From an uncultured Caulobacteraceae bacterium (GTDB lineage: Bacteria; Pseudomonadota; Alphaproteobacteria; Caulobacterales; Caulobacteraceae), in contig CALFYB010000325.1 of the NCBI GenBank assembly GCA_937952995.1, positions 1 to 12,086 on the forward strand: a stretch of 12,086 bases of DNA, in the 5' to 3' direction. The position numbers and the translations under genes are program-made. The notes beneath the pieces were generated by a model, which was given only the letters and a program-made list of their open reading frames with translations, did no database searches and was not told the origin of the DNA. Positions 7,650 to 12,086 of the stretch are shown piece after piece. Position 1 is the stretch's first letter, and each line of letters starts with the position of its first letter.

Positions 7650-7696
7650 GCCGCAATCGCGAGCATGAGGACGCATCGCACCCTCTAATATAGGAG

Positions 7697-7706
7697 ACGC
7701 TAGCGC
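7697..7706. promoter_or_regulatory. CTAG-centred palindrome shared with the dehydrogenase leader
   Basis: CGCTAGCG (7698-7705) is a perfect 8-base palindrome just upstream of the lactonase promoter -35. ACGCTAGC also occurs at 4857-4864, and its complement GCTAGCGT at 4877-4884, both in front of the PQQ dehydrogenase gene. It may be a second operator type of the locus. Confidence 0.3.
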
Positions 7707-7710
7707 ACTC

Positions 7711-7739
7711 TTGACACTGCCCCCGCTCTCACATGATAA
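7711..7739 (+). promoter_or_regulatory. Sigma-70-type promoter of the lactonase gene
   Basis: TTGACA (7711-7716) is a perfect -35 hexamer, followed after 17 bases by TGATAA (7734-7739) as a weaker -10. The predicted transcript would begin around 7746, leaving a leader of about 110 bases. The -10 lies inside the LacI-type operator. Confidence 0.55.
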
Positions 7740-7747
7740 CGATTACA
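7734..7747. promoter_or_regulatory. LacI-family operator over the -10 of the lactonase promoter
   Basis: TGATAACGATTACA fits the LacI-family pattern TGnnAnCGnTnnCA at every fixed position, with the central CG expected for regulators whose hinge helix inserts a leucine. It overlaps the -10 element, the expected place for a repressor. The regulator encoded at 6591-7649 is the obvious candidate to bind it. Confidence 0.6.
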
Positions 7748-7791
7748 TAAATAGTTCCGAATGGAATCGACGGGTAGGAAACGGTCGTGGA

Positions 7792-7808
7792 TCACAGAGT
7801 CACTCTGT
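7792..7808. promoter_or_regulatory. Degenerate copy of the TCAY-TCT-RTGA motif
   Basis: On the minus strand 7792-7802 reads TGACTCTGTGA, one mismatch from the perfect site before the propeller gene. On the plus strand the same place continues as TCACTCTGT (7800-7808). It lies 57 bases before the lactonase ATG, within its expected leader. Confidence 0.3.
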
Positions 7809-7858
7809 CGCCATTGCGCTTCGGGCCCTGCGGTTTTGAAAGCAAGGCGAGGAATTCG

Positions 7859-8893
7859 ATGAAAAAGTCCTTACGGACCGCGCTGGTCTCCGGTGCCGTG
7901 GCATTGGCCACAATGGTCTCAATCACCCCTTCAGCTCAGGCCCAAACAAAGCCAGCCGCCGCGGCGGCCAATGAGCTATCGGTCCTGCGGCTAGACCCCG
8001 CTTTGGACTCCATCATCGCGCCGGGAACCGTGATCGAGAAGGTTGCGGGCGGATTTGGCTTCGTCGAAGGTCCACTTTGGACCTATGGCGAACTTTGGTT
8101 CTCCGACCTGACGGGCAACAAGCTCTATGCTTTGGGTAAGGACGGAAAGGTTCGTTTGCTTTTGGATAAGTCCGGCGGTCTCGAAAACCCACCTGCCGGT
8201 GCTTTCCAAGGCTCCAACGGGTCAGTGGTAGACAAGGACGGGTCCGTTCTGATGGGGCAACATGGCGCGCGCCGCATTGTTCGCGTGACAAAGGACATGA
8301 AGGTGACGCCCTTCATCGAGAAATTCGAAGGCAAACGCCTCAATAGCCCCAACGATATGATTTTCGCGTCCGACGGTTCGCTTTGGATCACCGATCCTCC
8401 CTACGGGATGTTGGGCCAAGACAAGGACCCAGCCAAGGAAGCGCCGTTTAATGCCGTCTATCGCTATGCCGATGGAAAGCTAAAGGCCGTGATCACCGAC
8501 CTGCCGCGCCCAAATGGCATTGGCTTCTCCCCGGATGGCAAGACGCTCTACATCTCGAACTGTGAACCTGAGATGTTCGTCAATGCCTATGACGTCGCCG
8601 CCGACGGAACGGTTTCCAATCAGCGCCGCTTCATCACCTATCCTGGTCCCAACCCAACCGACGTGCCCGACGGCCTGAAGGTCGCCAGCGACGGCTCGGT
8701 CTGGCTTTTCAGCAGCACACAAGCCGTGAACCACTTGCAGGCCTTGCTGCCTGGCCAAGACTGGACGGCGGCCCGGGCAGTGGCTACCCATGCCCGCATT
8801 GCACAAGCCTTGAGAAATGCCGGTTTTGGCAGGGTTACCGAGTCGCGTCCCACCCTGGGCGACGTGATGGCCTCTATAGAATCGCTGCCATGA
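7859..8893 (+). CDS. Secreted SMP-30/gluconolactonase, 3' end lost and fused to a hemD tail
   Basis: ATG at 7859 is chosen over the longer frame from 7787 because GAGGA precedes it and a signal peptide follows (MKKSLRTALVSGAVALATMV, cut after AQA). Residues ~40-280 form an SMP-30/gluconolactonase propeller. The four expected divalent-metal ligands are visible: E70 (FVEGP), N165 (LNSPND), N219 (RPNG) and D271 (VPDGLKV). The enzyme would hydrolyse an aldonolactone in the periplasm, the product expected from the PQQ dehydrogenase upstream. After SDGS (residue 280) the frame continues into 64 residues that belong to uroporphyrinogen-III synthase and not to a propeller blade, so the real C-terminus of about 50 residues is missing. 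The 344-residue product is therefore very probably not a real protein. Confidence 0.88.
   Translation: MKKSLRTALVSGAVALATMVSITPSAQAQTKPAAAAANELSVLRLDPALDSIIAPGTVIEKVAGGFGFVEGPLWTYGELWFSDLTGNKLYALGKDGKVRLLLDKSGGLENPPAGAFQGSNGSVVDKDGSVLMGQHGARRIVRVTKDMKVTPFIEKFEGKRLNSPNDMIFASDGSLWITDPPYGMLGQDKDPAKEAPFNAVYRYADGKLKAVITDLPRPNGIGFSPDGKTLYISNCEPEMFVNAYDVAADGTVSNQRRFITYPGPNPTDVPDGLKVASDGSVWLFSSTQAVNHLQALLPGQDWTAARAVATHARIAQALRNAGFGRVTESRPTLGDVMASIESLP
8690..8706. other. Probable chimeric junction: alphaproteobacterial lactonase to betaproteobacterial hemD
   Basis: Upstream the frame reads DVPDGLKVASDGS, an SMP-30 metal-ligand blade. Downstream it reads VWLFSSTQAVNHLQALLPGQ, a HemD segment. The reading frame is kept by chance. 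No mobile element is present. Confidence 0.75.
8699..8893 (+). pseudogene. hemD: Uroporphyrinogen-III synthase HemD, C-terminal fragment
   Basis: About 64 residues, starting VWLFSSTQAVNHLQALLPGQ and ending ATHARIAQALRNAGF…SRPTLGDVMASIESLP, match the C-terminal part of betaproteobacterial HemD. That enzyme closes hydroxymethylbilane into uroporphyrinogen III in heme and bacteriochlorophyll synthesis. Its TGA overlaps the ATG of a hemX-like frame (ATGA), and hemD-hemX is the normal order in Burkholderiales. The N-terminal three quarters are absent because the sequence joins to the lactonase gene. Confidence 0.8.
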
Positions 8894-9335
8894 ACCCTGA
8901 ACCCAGCCCGCCTGTCACACCCCATACCCCTCTGCCGGTCGCGCCAGAAGTGGCCTCTGGCCTGCGTCCCGGTGCCTGGCTTGTTTGGCTGCTCAGCGCT
9001 CTGGCAATGTCAGTGCGCGAGCAACGGCAGGCGTAGGCGGCATGAGCTTGTATCAGTGAGTGCAACGCATTTTCATAAATGGCGTGGCGTTGTGATTGCC
9101 AAATGACTGGTTCATCGCTGACCATGCCGCAAGCAGCCAATTGCGACAGTATGGTTTGCGCGGCAGTTTCAGAGCAGCGCGGCGTATCCACATCTTCTAA
9201 ACGCACCAGCCAGGTGCCGGCATGGGCACGCGCGTCCAGCCAACTGGCCAGTGCCGCGACCAAAGAACCGGCGTGCAAAGCGCCAGTGGGAGAGGGCGCG
9301 AAACGGCCCCGGTACGCAATAGGGGTGGATTTCAA
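8874..9335 (-). CDS. gluQRS: Glutamyl-Q tRNA(Asp) synthetase, N-terminal part only
   Basis: From TTG at 9335 the frame reads AYRGRFAPSPTGALHAGSLV, the HIGH-type nucleotide-binding motif of glutamyl-tRNA synthetase paralogues. It continues with WLVRLEDVDTPR and the start of the zinc site (YACRCSRTDIA, residues 101-111). GluQRS attaches glutamate to queuosine in tRNA-Asp. Residues after about 113 (SSQTSQAPGRRPE…) are the antisense of the hemX fragment. The second zinc ligand pair and the KLSKQ-type loop are therefore missing: only about 9000-9335 is real gene, of roughly 300 expected codons. TTG is the first plausible start after an in-frame TGA. It diverges from the puc promoter. Confidence 0.85.
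   Translation of the reverse strand: MKSTPIAYRGRFAPSPTGALHAGSLVAALASWLDARAHAGTWLVRLEDVDTPRCSETAAQTILSQLAACGMVSDEPVIWQSQRHAIYENALHSLIQAHAAYACRCSRTDIARALSSQTSQAPGRRPEATSGATGRGVWGVTGGLGSGFMAAIL
8890..9036 (+). pseudogene. hemX: HemX-like membrane protein, N-terminal fragment cut by a junction
   Basis: ATG at 8890 overlaps the hemD stop. The frame encodes a proline-rich cytoplasmic start and then the beginning of a membrane helix (GAWLVWLLSALAM), as in HemX proteins encoded after hemD. After about base 9003 the sequence becomes the antisense of gluQRS, and the frame ends at 9036 after eight unrelated residues. A complete HemX would have about 350 residues. Confidence 0.65.
8994..9012. other. Probable chimeric junction between hemX and gluQRS fragments
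   Basis: HemX similarity runs out at about 9003 on the plus strand and GluQRS similarity runs out at about 9006-8994 on the minus strand, so two truncated genes meet tail to tail. A true convergent pair would have two complete 3' ends. Confidence 0.65.
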
Positions 9336-9403
9336 AATAAAAAGTCAATGAATTCAAGGGCTTGCATGGGTGTGGAATGTAACCTAAGCATTCAAAACTT
9401 TGG

Positions 9404-9421
9404 TGTAAATATATATTGACA
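9404..9421. promoter_or_regulatory. PpsR/CrtJ-type operator 1 at the puc promoter
   Basis: TGTaaatatatattgACA fits TGT-N12-ACA, the recognition pattern of the aerobic photosynthesis repressor PpsR/CrtJ, and is palindromic in eight of nine base pairs. It overlaps the -35 hexamer. Confidence 0.65.
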
Positions 9422-9443
9422 TATTAGAGTGTCAACCTAAAAT
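9416..9443 (+). promoter_or_regulatory. Promoter of pucBA
   Basis: TTGACA (9416-9421) and TAAAAT (9438-9443) are separated by 16 bases, close to the sigma-70 consensus. The transcript would begin near 9450 and give a leader of about 100 bases. TTGACA-N8-TGTCAA (9416-9435) is in addition a 20-base inverted repeat. Confidence 0.65.
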
Positions 9444-9447
9444 AACT
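9430..9447. promoter_or_regulatory. PpsR/CrtJ-type operator 2 (one mismatch)
   Basis: TGTcaacctaaaataACT matches TGT-N12-ACA except for the last base. It begins 8 bases after operator 1, the spacing described for cooperative CrtJ binding at bchC, and covers the -10 hexamer. Confidence 0.45.
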
Positions 9448-9475
9448 TTTAATCCATAGGGAATTCAAGGATTTG

Positions 9476-9520
9476 TGGCCATGGGGGCCATAAATAACCC
9501 TCGTGCGGGTTTTGCACGGA
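9476..9520 (+). other. Leader hairpins of the puc transcript
   Basis: TGGCC/GGCCA (9476-9489) and, within the CCTCGTGC…GCACGG segment (9499-9518), a CGTGC/GCACG stem form two short stem-loops in the untranslated leader. They may protect or regulate the messenger. A tiny frame, ATG 9481 to TGA 9525 (14 residues), overlaps them; I do not call it a gene. Confidence 0.25.
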
Positions 9521-9548
9521 CGTGAAAATCTTTCAAGGAGATAACACC

Positions 9549-9695
9549 ATGTCAGACAAAGTAGGGCCAACAGGCCTGACAGAAGCCGAGTCAGAAGAAA
9601 TTCATCGGCACCTCATCCAAGGGACTCAAATCTTTGGAATGATTGCAGCGTTAGCACACCTGCTGGCGTACATTTATTCCCCTTGGCTGAAATAA
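9549..9695 (+). CDS. pucB: Light-harvesting complex 2 beta subunit
   Basis: This is a 48-residue protein with a perfect ribosome site (AAGGAGAT) 8 bases before the ATG. The polar N-terminus (GLTEAESEEIHRHLIQGTQI) is followed by one membrane helix and the end IYSPWLK. His37 in AALAHLLAY is the expected ligand of the ring bacteriochlorophyll, and His19 corresponds to the N-terminal conserved His near the B800 pigment. The QGTQIFG start of the helix and the PWLK end are LH2-like; LH1 beta chains usually end in a W-x-PWF pattern. The protein pairs with PucA, encoded 12 bases downstream, in the inner membrane. Confidence 0.93.
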   Translation: MSDKVGPTGLTEAESEEIHRHLIQGTQIFGMIAALAHLLAYIYSPWLK

Positions 9696-9707
9696 AAGGA
9701 GCACCAC

Positions 9708-9899
9708 ATGATCTACGGAAAAATCTGGACAGTGGTCAAACCTTCTGTCGGCATTCCTATCTTCCTCGCCGCAGTTGCCATCGGATCCTTTTCGGTGCAC
9801 CTGGCACTGACCCTGAACACCACATGGGTCAAGAAGTTTTTGAATGGAAGTGCAGCAAGCGCAGCAGTCGTACAGACTGTGAAAACGCCTACTGCCTGA
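9708..9899 (+). CDS. pucA: Light-harvesting complex 2 alpha subunit, LH3-like residue pair
   Basis: This 63-residue protein has AAAAGGAG before its ATG. The N-terminus (MIYGKIWTVVKPSVGIPIFL) is like that of Rhodoblastus acidophilus LH2 alpha (MNQGKIWTVV) and keeps the same numbering. His31 (SVHLAL) is the bacteriochlorophyll ligand, and TTW (38-40) is also conserved. Positions 44 and 45, Tyr-Trp in B800-850 antennae, are Phe-Leu here (WVKKFLNG). This is the same pair found in the low-light B800-820 (LH3) complex of that species, where loss of hydrogen bonds to the pigment acetyl groups shifts absorption to the blue. Spectral type is inference from these residues. The C-terminal tail is Ala/Val-rich, as usual for LH2 alpha. 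Confidence 0.93.
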   Translation: MIYGKIWTVVKPSVGIPIFLAAVAIGSFSVHLALTLNTTWVKKFLNGSAASAAVVQTVKTPTA

Positions 9900-9955
9900 C
9901 ACAAAAAATTTCTTTGTGTGATGGGCCGGAGTTTTTTAATTCCGGTCCATTTTTC
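9899..9955 (+). terminator. Tandem hairpins and intrinsic terminator after pucA
   Basis: The first stem, ACACAAA (9899-9905) with TTTGTGT (9913-9919), overlaps the end of the pucA stop codon. The second, ATGGGCCGGA (9921-9930) with TCCGGTCCAT (9941-9950), has ten pairs including one G-T and is followed by a T run to 9954. Purple bacteria use such structures after light-harvesting genes to keep antenna transcripts far more abundant than those of genes downstream. Confidence 0.75.
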
Positions 9956-9957
9956 AA

Positions 9958-11388
9958 ATGAATACCTCAGTCGCCAAAACTTCTAAAAGCTGGATCAAAA
10001 TTGGAGCGAAATTTCTGCCATTTGCAGATGCCGCCTCTGAGGACTTACCTTTAAGCAGGCTACTTCGCCTGTCGTTATTTCAAATTTCTGTCGGCATGGC
10101 CATGGTCATGCTGGTGGGCACCCTCAACCGCGTGATGATCGTCGAGCTGCAAGTGCCGGCCACGCTGGTGTCGCTGATGGTGGCCTTGCCGCTGGTGTTC
10201 GCGCCGTTTCGCGCGCTGGTCGGATTCAAGTCGGACACCCACCGCTCGGTGCTCGGCTGGAAGCGCGTGCCCTACATCTGGATGGGATCGTGGCTGCAGT
10301 TCGGCGGCTTCGCGATCATGCCGTTCGCGCTGATCCTGCTGTCGGGTGATTCGCATGCCGGCCCGTGGCTGGGTCAGGTCAGCTCGGCGCTGGCCTTCTT
10401 GCTGGTCGGTGCCGGTTCACAGATCACACAGACCGCAGGTCTCGCGCTGGCCACCGACATCGCCCCCGAAAAGGCGCGCCCGCGCGTGGTGGCGCTGATG
10501 TACGTGATGCTGCTGCTCGGCATGGTGGCCAGCAGCCTGATCTTTGGCTACTTGCTGGCCGACTTCAACCAGGTGCGGCTGATCAAGGTGGTGCAAGACG
10601 CCGCGACTGTCACGCTGGTGCTCAACCTGGTGGCGCTGTGGAAGCAGGAAGTGCGCAACCCGGCCGGCACCGCCGCCCACCTGGAGCGGCCCGACTTCGG
10701 CTCGAGCTGGAAGGCCTTTGCCGGCCAGGGCCGTACCGCTCGCTTCCTGCTGGCGGTGGCGCTGGGCACTGCGGCATTCAACATGCAGGACATCATCCTC
10801 GAGCCCTACGGCGGCGAGATCTTGGGCTTGAGCGTGGGCTCCACCACCTCGCTGACCGCGCTGCTTGCTGGCGGTGCCTTGGCGGCGTTTGCCCTGGCGG
10901 CACGATGGCTGGGTCGCGGCATGGATGCGCACCGTCTGGCCGCGTTCGGCCTGCTGATCGGTCTGGTGGCGTTTTCAGCCGTGATCTTCGCGGCGCCTCT
11001 GGGCTCGCCCATGGTCTTTCGCATGGGGGCCTGTCTGATCGGACTCGGCGGCGGCCTGTTTGCTGTGAGCACCCTGACCGTGGCAATGGGTTTGGAGCGC
11101 CCGGGACAGATCGGTCTGGCGCTGGGCGCCTGGGGCGCTGTGCAGGCCACGGCGGGCGGTCTGGCCGTGGCCCTGGGCGGCGCCTTGCGCGACCTCATCT
11201 CGAACCTCGCCACCCACGGCACGCTGGGACCGGTGCTGACCGATGCGTCCATCGGCTACAGCGTGGTCTATCAACTTGAAATCGGTTTGTTGTTCGCCAC
11301 GCTGGTCGTTATCGGCCCGCTGGTGCGTTTTGCGGCGGAGCAGGAAAGTCCGCGCGCCAAGTTTGGGCTGGCCGAATTCCCCGGCTGA
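9958..11388 (+). CDS. PucC/LhaA-family antenna assembly protein, probably a hybrid of two paralogues
   Basis: This 476-residue membrane protein belongs to the bacteriochlorophyll delivery family of the major facilitator superfamily, with about 12 helices. Family sequence includes LLRLSLFQISVGMAMVMLVG, NRVMIVEL, FKSDTHRSVLGWKRVPYIWM, the TDIAPEKARPRVVALMYVML segment and DIILEPYGGEILG. These proteins assemble LH1 (LhaA) or LH2 (PucC). The start follows pucBA, as for pucC, but lacks a ribosome site and stands three bases after a terminator. The end lies 31 bases before puhA, as for lhaA. Base composition jumps near 10090 from AT-rich, like pucBA, to strongly GC-rich. The simplest reading is a pucC 5' end joined to a lhaA body inside a conserved stretch. 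A single natural gene is possible but less likely. Confidence 0.85.
   Translation: MNTSVAKTSKSWIKIGAKFLPFADAASEDLPLSRLLRLSLFQISVGMAMVMLVGTLNRVMIVELQVPATLVSLMVALPLVFAPFRALVGFKSDTHRSVLGWKRVPYIWMGSWLQFGGFAIMPFALILLSGDSHAGPWLGQVSSALAFLLVGAGSQITQTAGLALATDIAPEKARPRVVALMYVMLLLGMVASSLIFGYLLADFNQVRLIKVVQDAATVTLVLNLVALWKQEVRNPAGTAAHLERPDFGSSWKAFAGQGRTARFLLAVALGTAAFNMQDIILEPYGGEILGLSVGSTTSLTALLAGGALAAFALAARWLGRGMDAHRLAAFGLLIGLVAFSAVIFAAPLGSPMVFRMGACLIGLGGGLFAVSTLTVAMGLERPGQIGLALGAWGAVQATAGGLAVALGGALRDLISNLATHGTLGPVLTDASIGYSVVYQLEIGLLFATLVVIGPLVRFAAEQESPRAKFGLAEFPG
10080..10110. other. Suspected junction inside the PucC/LhaA frame
   Basis: Codon use changes sharply here: upstream codons such as TTA, AAA and ATT are frequent, while downstream nearly every third position is G or C. 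The segment encodes the family's conserved SVGMA…GTLNRVMIVEL stretch, where two paralogues would be most alike. Confidence 0.45.
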
Positions 11389-11419
11389 AAAATCTGTCAG
11401 AAAAAGAGGAGACCACACC

Positions 11420-11791
11420 ATGGGCACTGGAGCCATCACCGGCTATATCGACGTCGCACAGATCGTTCTGTACATCTTCTGGGTTTTCTTCTTCGGTCTG
11501 GTGTACTACCTCCAGATGGAGAGCAAACGCGAGGGCTTCCCGCTGGAAACGGTGCATCCGTGCGGCGCCACCGAGTACAGCCCGGGGTTCGTGATGAGCC
11601 CCACGCGGAGTCCTTTGAGCGCGGCAAAACCATCGCGCTGGAGCACGTCGATGCCGTTGAGCACCGTCGTCACCATGGAACAGGTGTCAGGGCAATCGTG
11701 GGGGCAGGCCCCTGTGACTTGGTGGGGCTCGGCAGGCGGTGCTGTGGAAATGGAATGGCTCATGGGCTGCATGGTAAAGCCTGCGGCGTAA
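11420..11791 (+). CDS. puhA: Photosynthetic reaction centre H subunit, N-terminal part only
   Basis: ATG at 11420 has AGGAG 8 bases upstream. The first ~43 residues (MGTGAITGYIDVAQIVLYIF, then WVFFFGLVYYLQMESKREGF and PLE) are the periplasmic start and single membrane helix of PuhA, which caps the L-M reaction centre on the cytoplasmic side and guides quinone protonation. The protein should have about 255 residues. Here homology stops near base 11550, and the frame runs on through antisense of other genes to 11791, giving 123 residues. The cytoplasmic domain is missing. The adjacency of a PucC/LhaA-family gene upstream matches the usual lhaA-puhA order. Confidence 0.85.
   Translation: MGTGAITGYIDVAQIVLYIFWVFFFGLVYYLQMESKREGFPLETVHPCGATEYSPGFVMSPTRSPLSAAKPSRWSTSMPLSTVVTMEQVSGQSWGQAPVTWWGSAGGAVEMEWLMGCMVKPAA
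11545..11590. other. Probable chimeric junction between puhA and a NamZ-like fragment
   Basis: PuhA similarity ends after KREGFPLE (~11548). NamZ-like similarity on the minus strand begins at ITNP (~11584). I cannot assign the roughly 35 bases between them. Confidence 0.55.
11584..11664 (-). pseudogene. NamZ-like (DUF1343) exo-muramidase, short internal fragment
   Basis: The minus strand reads VLNGIDVLQRDGFAALKGLR then VGLITNP, the N-terminal signature of DUF1343 proteins, described as exo-acting N-acetylmuramidases of peptidoglycan recycling. Only about 27 residues of an expected 370 or more are present, bounded by unrelated sequence on both sides. Confidence 0.55.
11655..11670. other. Probable chimeric junction between two minus-strand fragments
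   Basis: On the minus strand CPDTCSMVTTV (molybdopterin oxidoreductase) passes directly into LNGIDVLQRDGF (DUF1343). These families are not known to me as a fusion, and both are truncated here. Confidence 0.5.
11662..11772 (-). pseudogene. Molybdopterin oxidoreductase, N-terminal fragment
   Basis: The frame starts at ATG 11772 (or 11763) and reads MQPMSHSIS…GACPHDCPDTCSMVTTV. The CxxxCxxxC arrangement is the 4Fe-4S-binding start of formate dehydrogenase/DMSO reductase-family catalytic subunits. Only about 37 residues are present before the junction. It lies 21 bases from, and divergent to, the M20 hydrolase, an arrangement that may be native. Confidence 0.65.
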
Positions 11792-11793
11792 TA

Positions 11794-12086
11794 ATGTCGA
11801 CCATGAACCTCATCGAATCCATTGTGGCCGGTGCTCCCGGCATTGCCGCCATCCGCCGTGACCTGCACGCCCACCCCGAGCTGTGTTTTCAGGAGGTCCG
11901 CACCGCCGATGTGGTCGCGGACAAACTCACCGCCTGGGGCATACCCGTGCACCGGGGCATGGGCACCACCGGCGTGGTGGGCATCGTCAAGGCGGGCACC
12001 TCAGGCCGCGCCATTGCCCTGCGTGCCGACATGGACGCACTGCCCATGCAAGAGTTCAACACCTTCAGCCACACCAGCCAGCACCC
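11794..12086 (+). CDS. M20-family amidohydrolase (hippurate/N-acyl-amino acid hydrolase type), 3' end outside window
   Basis: The open frame from ATG 11794 or, more likely, ATG 11803 runs off the window. It encodes MNLIESIVAGAPGIAAIRRD, then LHAHPELCFQE, IVKAGTSGRAIALRADMDAL and PMQEF. LHxHPEL and RADMDALPMQE are signatures of M20D metallopeptidases, which cleave N-acyl or N-aroyl amino acids in the cytoplasm with two metal ions. The remaining ligands (a GCGHD-type motif, Glu and His) lie beyond the end. It resembles Comamonadaceae homologues in composition. About 94 of roughly 390 residues are visible. Confidence 0.88.
   Translation, partial: MSTMNLIESIVAGAPGIAAIRRDLHAHPELCFQEVRTADVVADKLTAWGIPVHRGMGTTGVVGIVKAGTSGRAIALRADMDALPMQEFNTFSHTSQH

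Noticed and set aside
9481..9525. 14-residue leader peptide (MGAINNPRAGFART) before pucB
   Set aside because: A weak AAGGA precedes the ATG, but there is no codon pattern or stop/hairpin coupling that would indicate attenuation; length is within chance.
10365..11279. 304-residue plus-strand frame within the PucC/LhaA gene
   Set aside because: It is Gly/Arg/Ala-rich, shifted in frame against a conserved membrane protein, and has no domain; a shadow of high GC.
11506..11952. Single 148-residue minus-strand gene
   Set aside because: It combines antisense of the M20 gene, a molybdopterin oxidoreductase start, a DUF1343 piece and antisense of puhA; only the fragments are meaningful.
1..12086. 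CRISPR arrays, tRNA or rRNA genes, insertion sequences, toxin-antitoxin or defence genes
   Set aside because: No regularly spaced repeats, no cloverleaf or rRNA signatures, no transposase or integrase frames were seen. The gene breaks are not flanked by terminal inverted repeats.

Overview
This window does not read as one genome. It looks like a chimeric contig from a freshwater-type bacterial community, with at least three source organisms. The reason is that gene after gene changes identity in mid-frame: recN, a gluconolactonase, hemX, gluQRS, puhA, a molybdopterin oxidoreductase and a NamZ-like gene all break without any mobile element at the break.

Layout. (A) 1-~225: an AT-rich fragment with the 3' end of nadK overlapping the 5' end of recN. 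This order is typical of Actinobacteria, and the base composition recalls small-genome freshwater lineages. (B) ~230-~8698: a continuous alphaproteobacterial block, probably from Caulobacterales or Sphingomonadales (guess from the TonB-receptor style and codon use). It holds a secreted NHL propeller resembling peptidyl-alpha-hydroxyglycine amidating lyase, a TonB-dependent receptor, a divergent cytochrome c-PQQ sugar dehydrogenase fusion, a LacI-type regulator and a secreted SMP-30/gluconolactonase that is cut off at its 3' end. (C) ~8699-~9005: a betaproteobacterial hemD 3' end and hemX 5' end. (D) ~9000-~10090: a betaproteobacterial gluQRS 5' part, the LH2 genes pucB and pucA with a well-marked promoter region, and the start of a pucC-like gene. 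(E) ~10090-~11550: a GC-rich PucC/LhaA body followed by the start of puhA. (F) ~11550-12086: short pieces of a NamZ (DUF1343) gene and a molybdopterin oxidoreductase gene, then the 5' part of an M20 amidohydrolase, Comamonadaceae-like.

How the genes work together. Block B reads as a substrate-responsive locus for sugar oxidation in the periplasm. The receptor would bring substrate across the outer membrane, the PQQ enzyme would oxidise an aldose to a lactone and pass electrons to its own heme, and the lactonase would open the lactone. A LacI-family operator sits on the lactonase promoter. A second palindromic motif (TCAY-TCT-RTGA) recurs in the upstream regions of the propeller gene, the receptor/dehydrogenase pair and, in degenerate form, the lactonase. 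Blocks D-E are parts of an aerobic anoxygenic or purple-bacterial photosynthesis gene set. PucA carries Phe44-Leu45, the residue pair known from blue-shifted B800-820 antennae, and the puc promoter is covered by two PpsR/CrtJ-type sites.

The strongest candidates for new biology are the shared palindrome and locus logic in block B and the PAL-like propeller. Gene neighbourhoods that cross a junction should not be interpreted.
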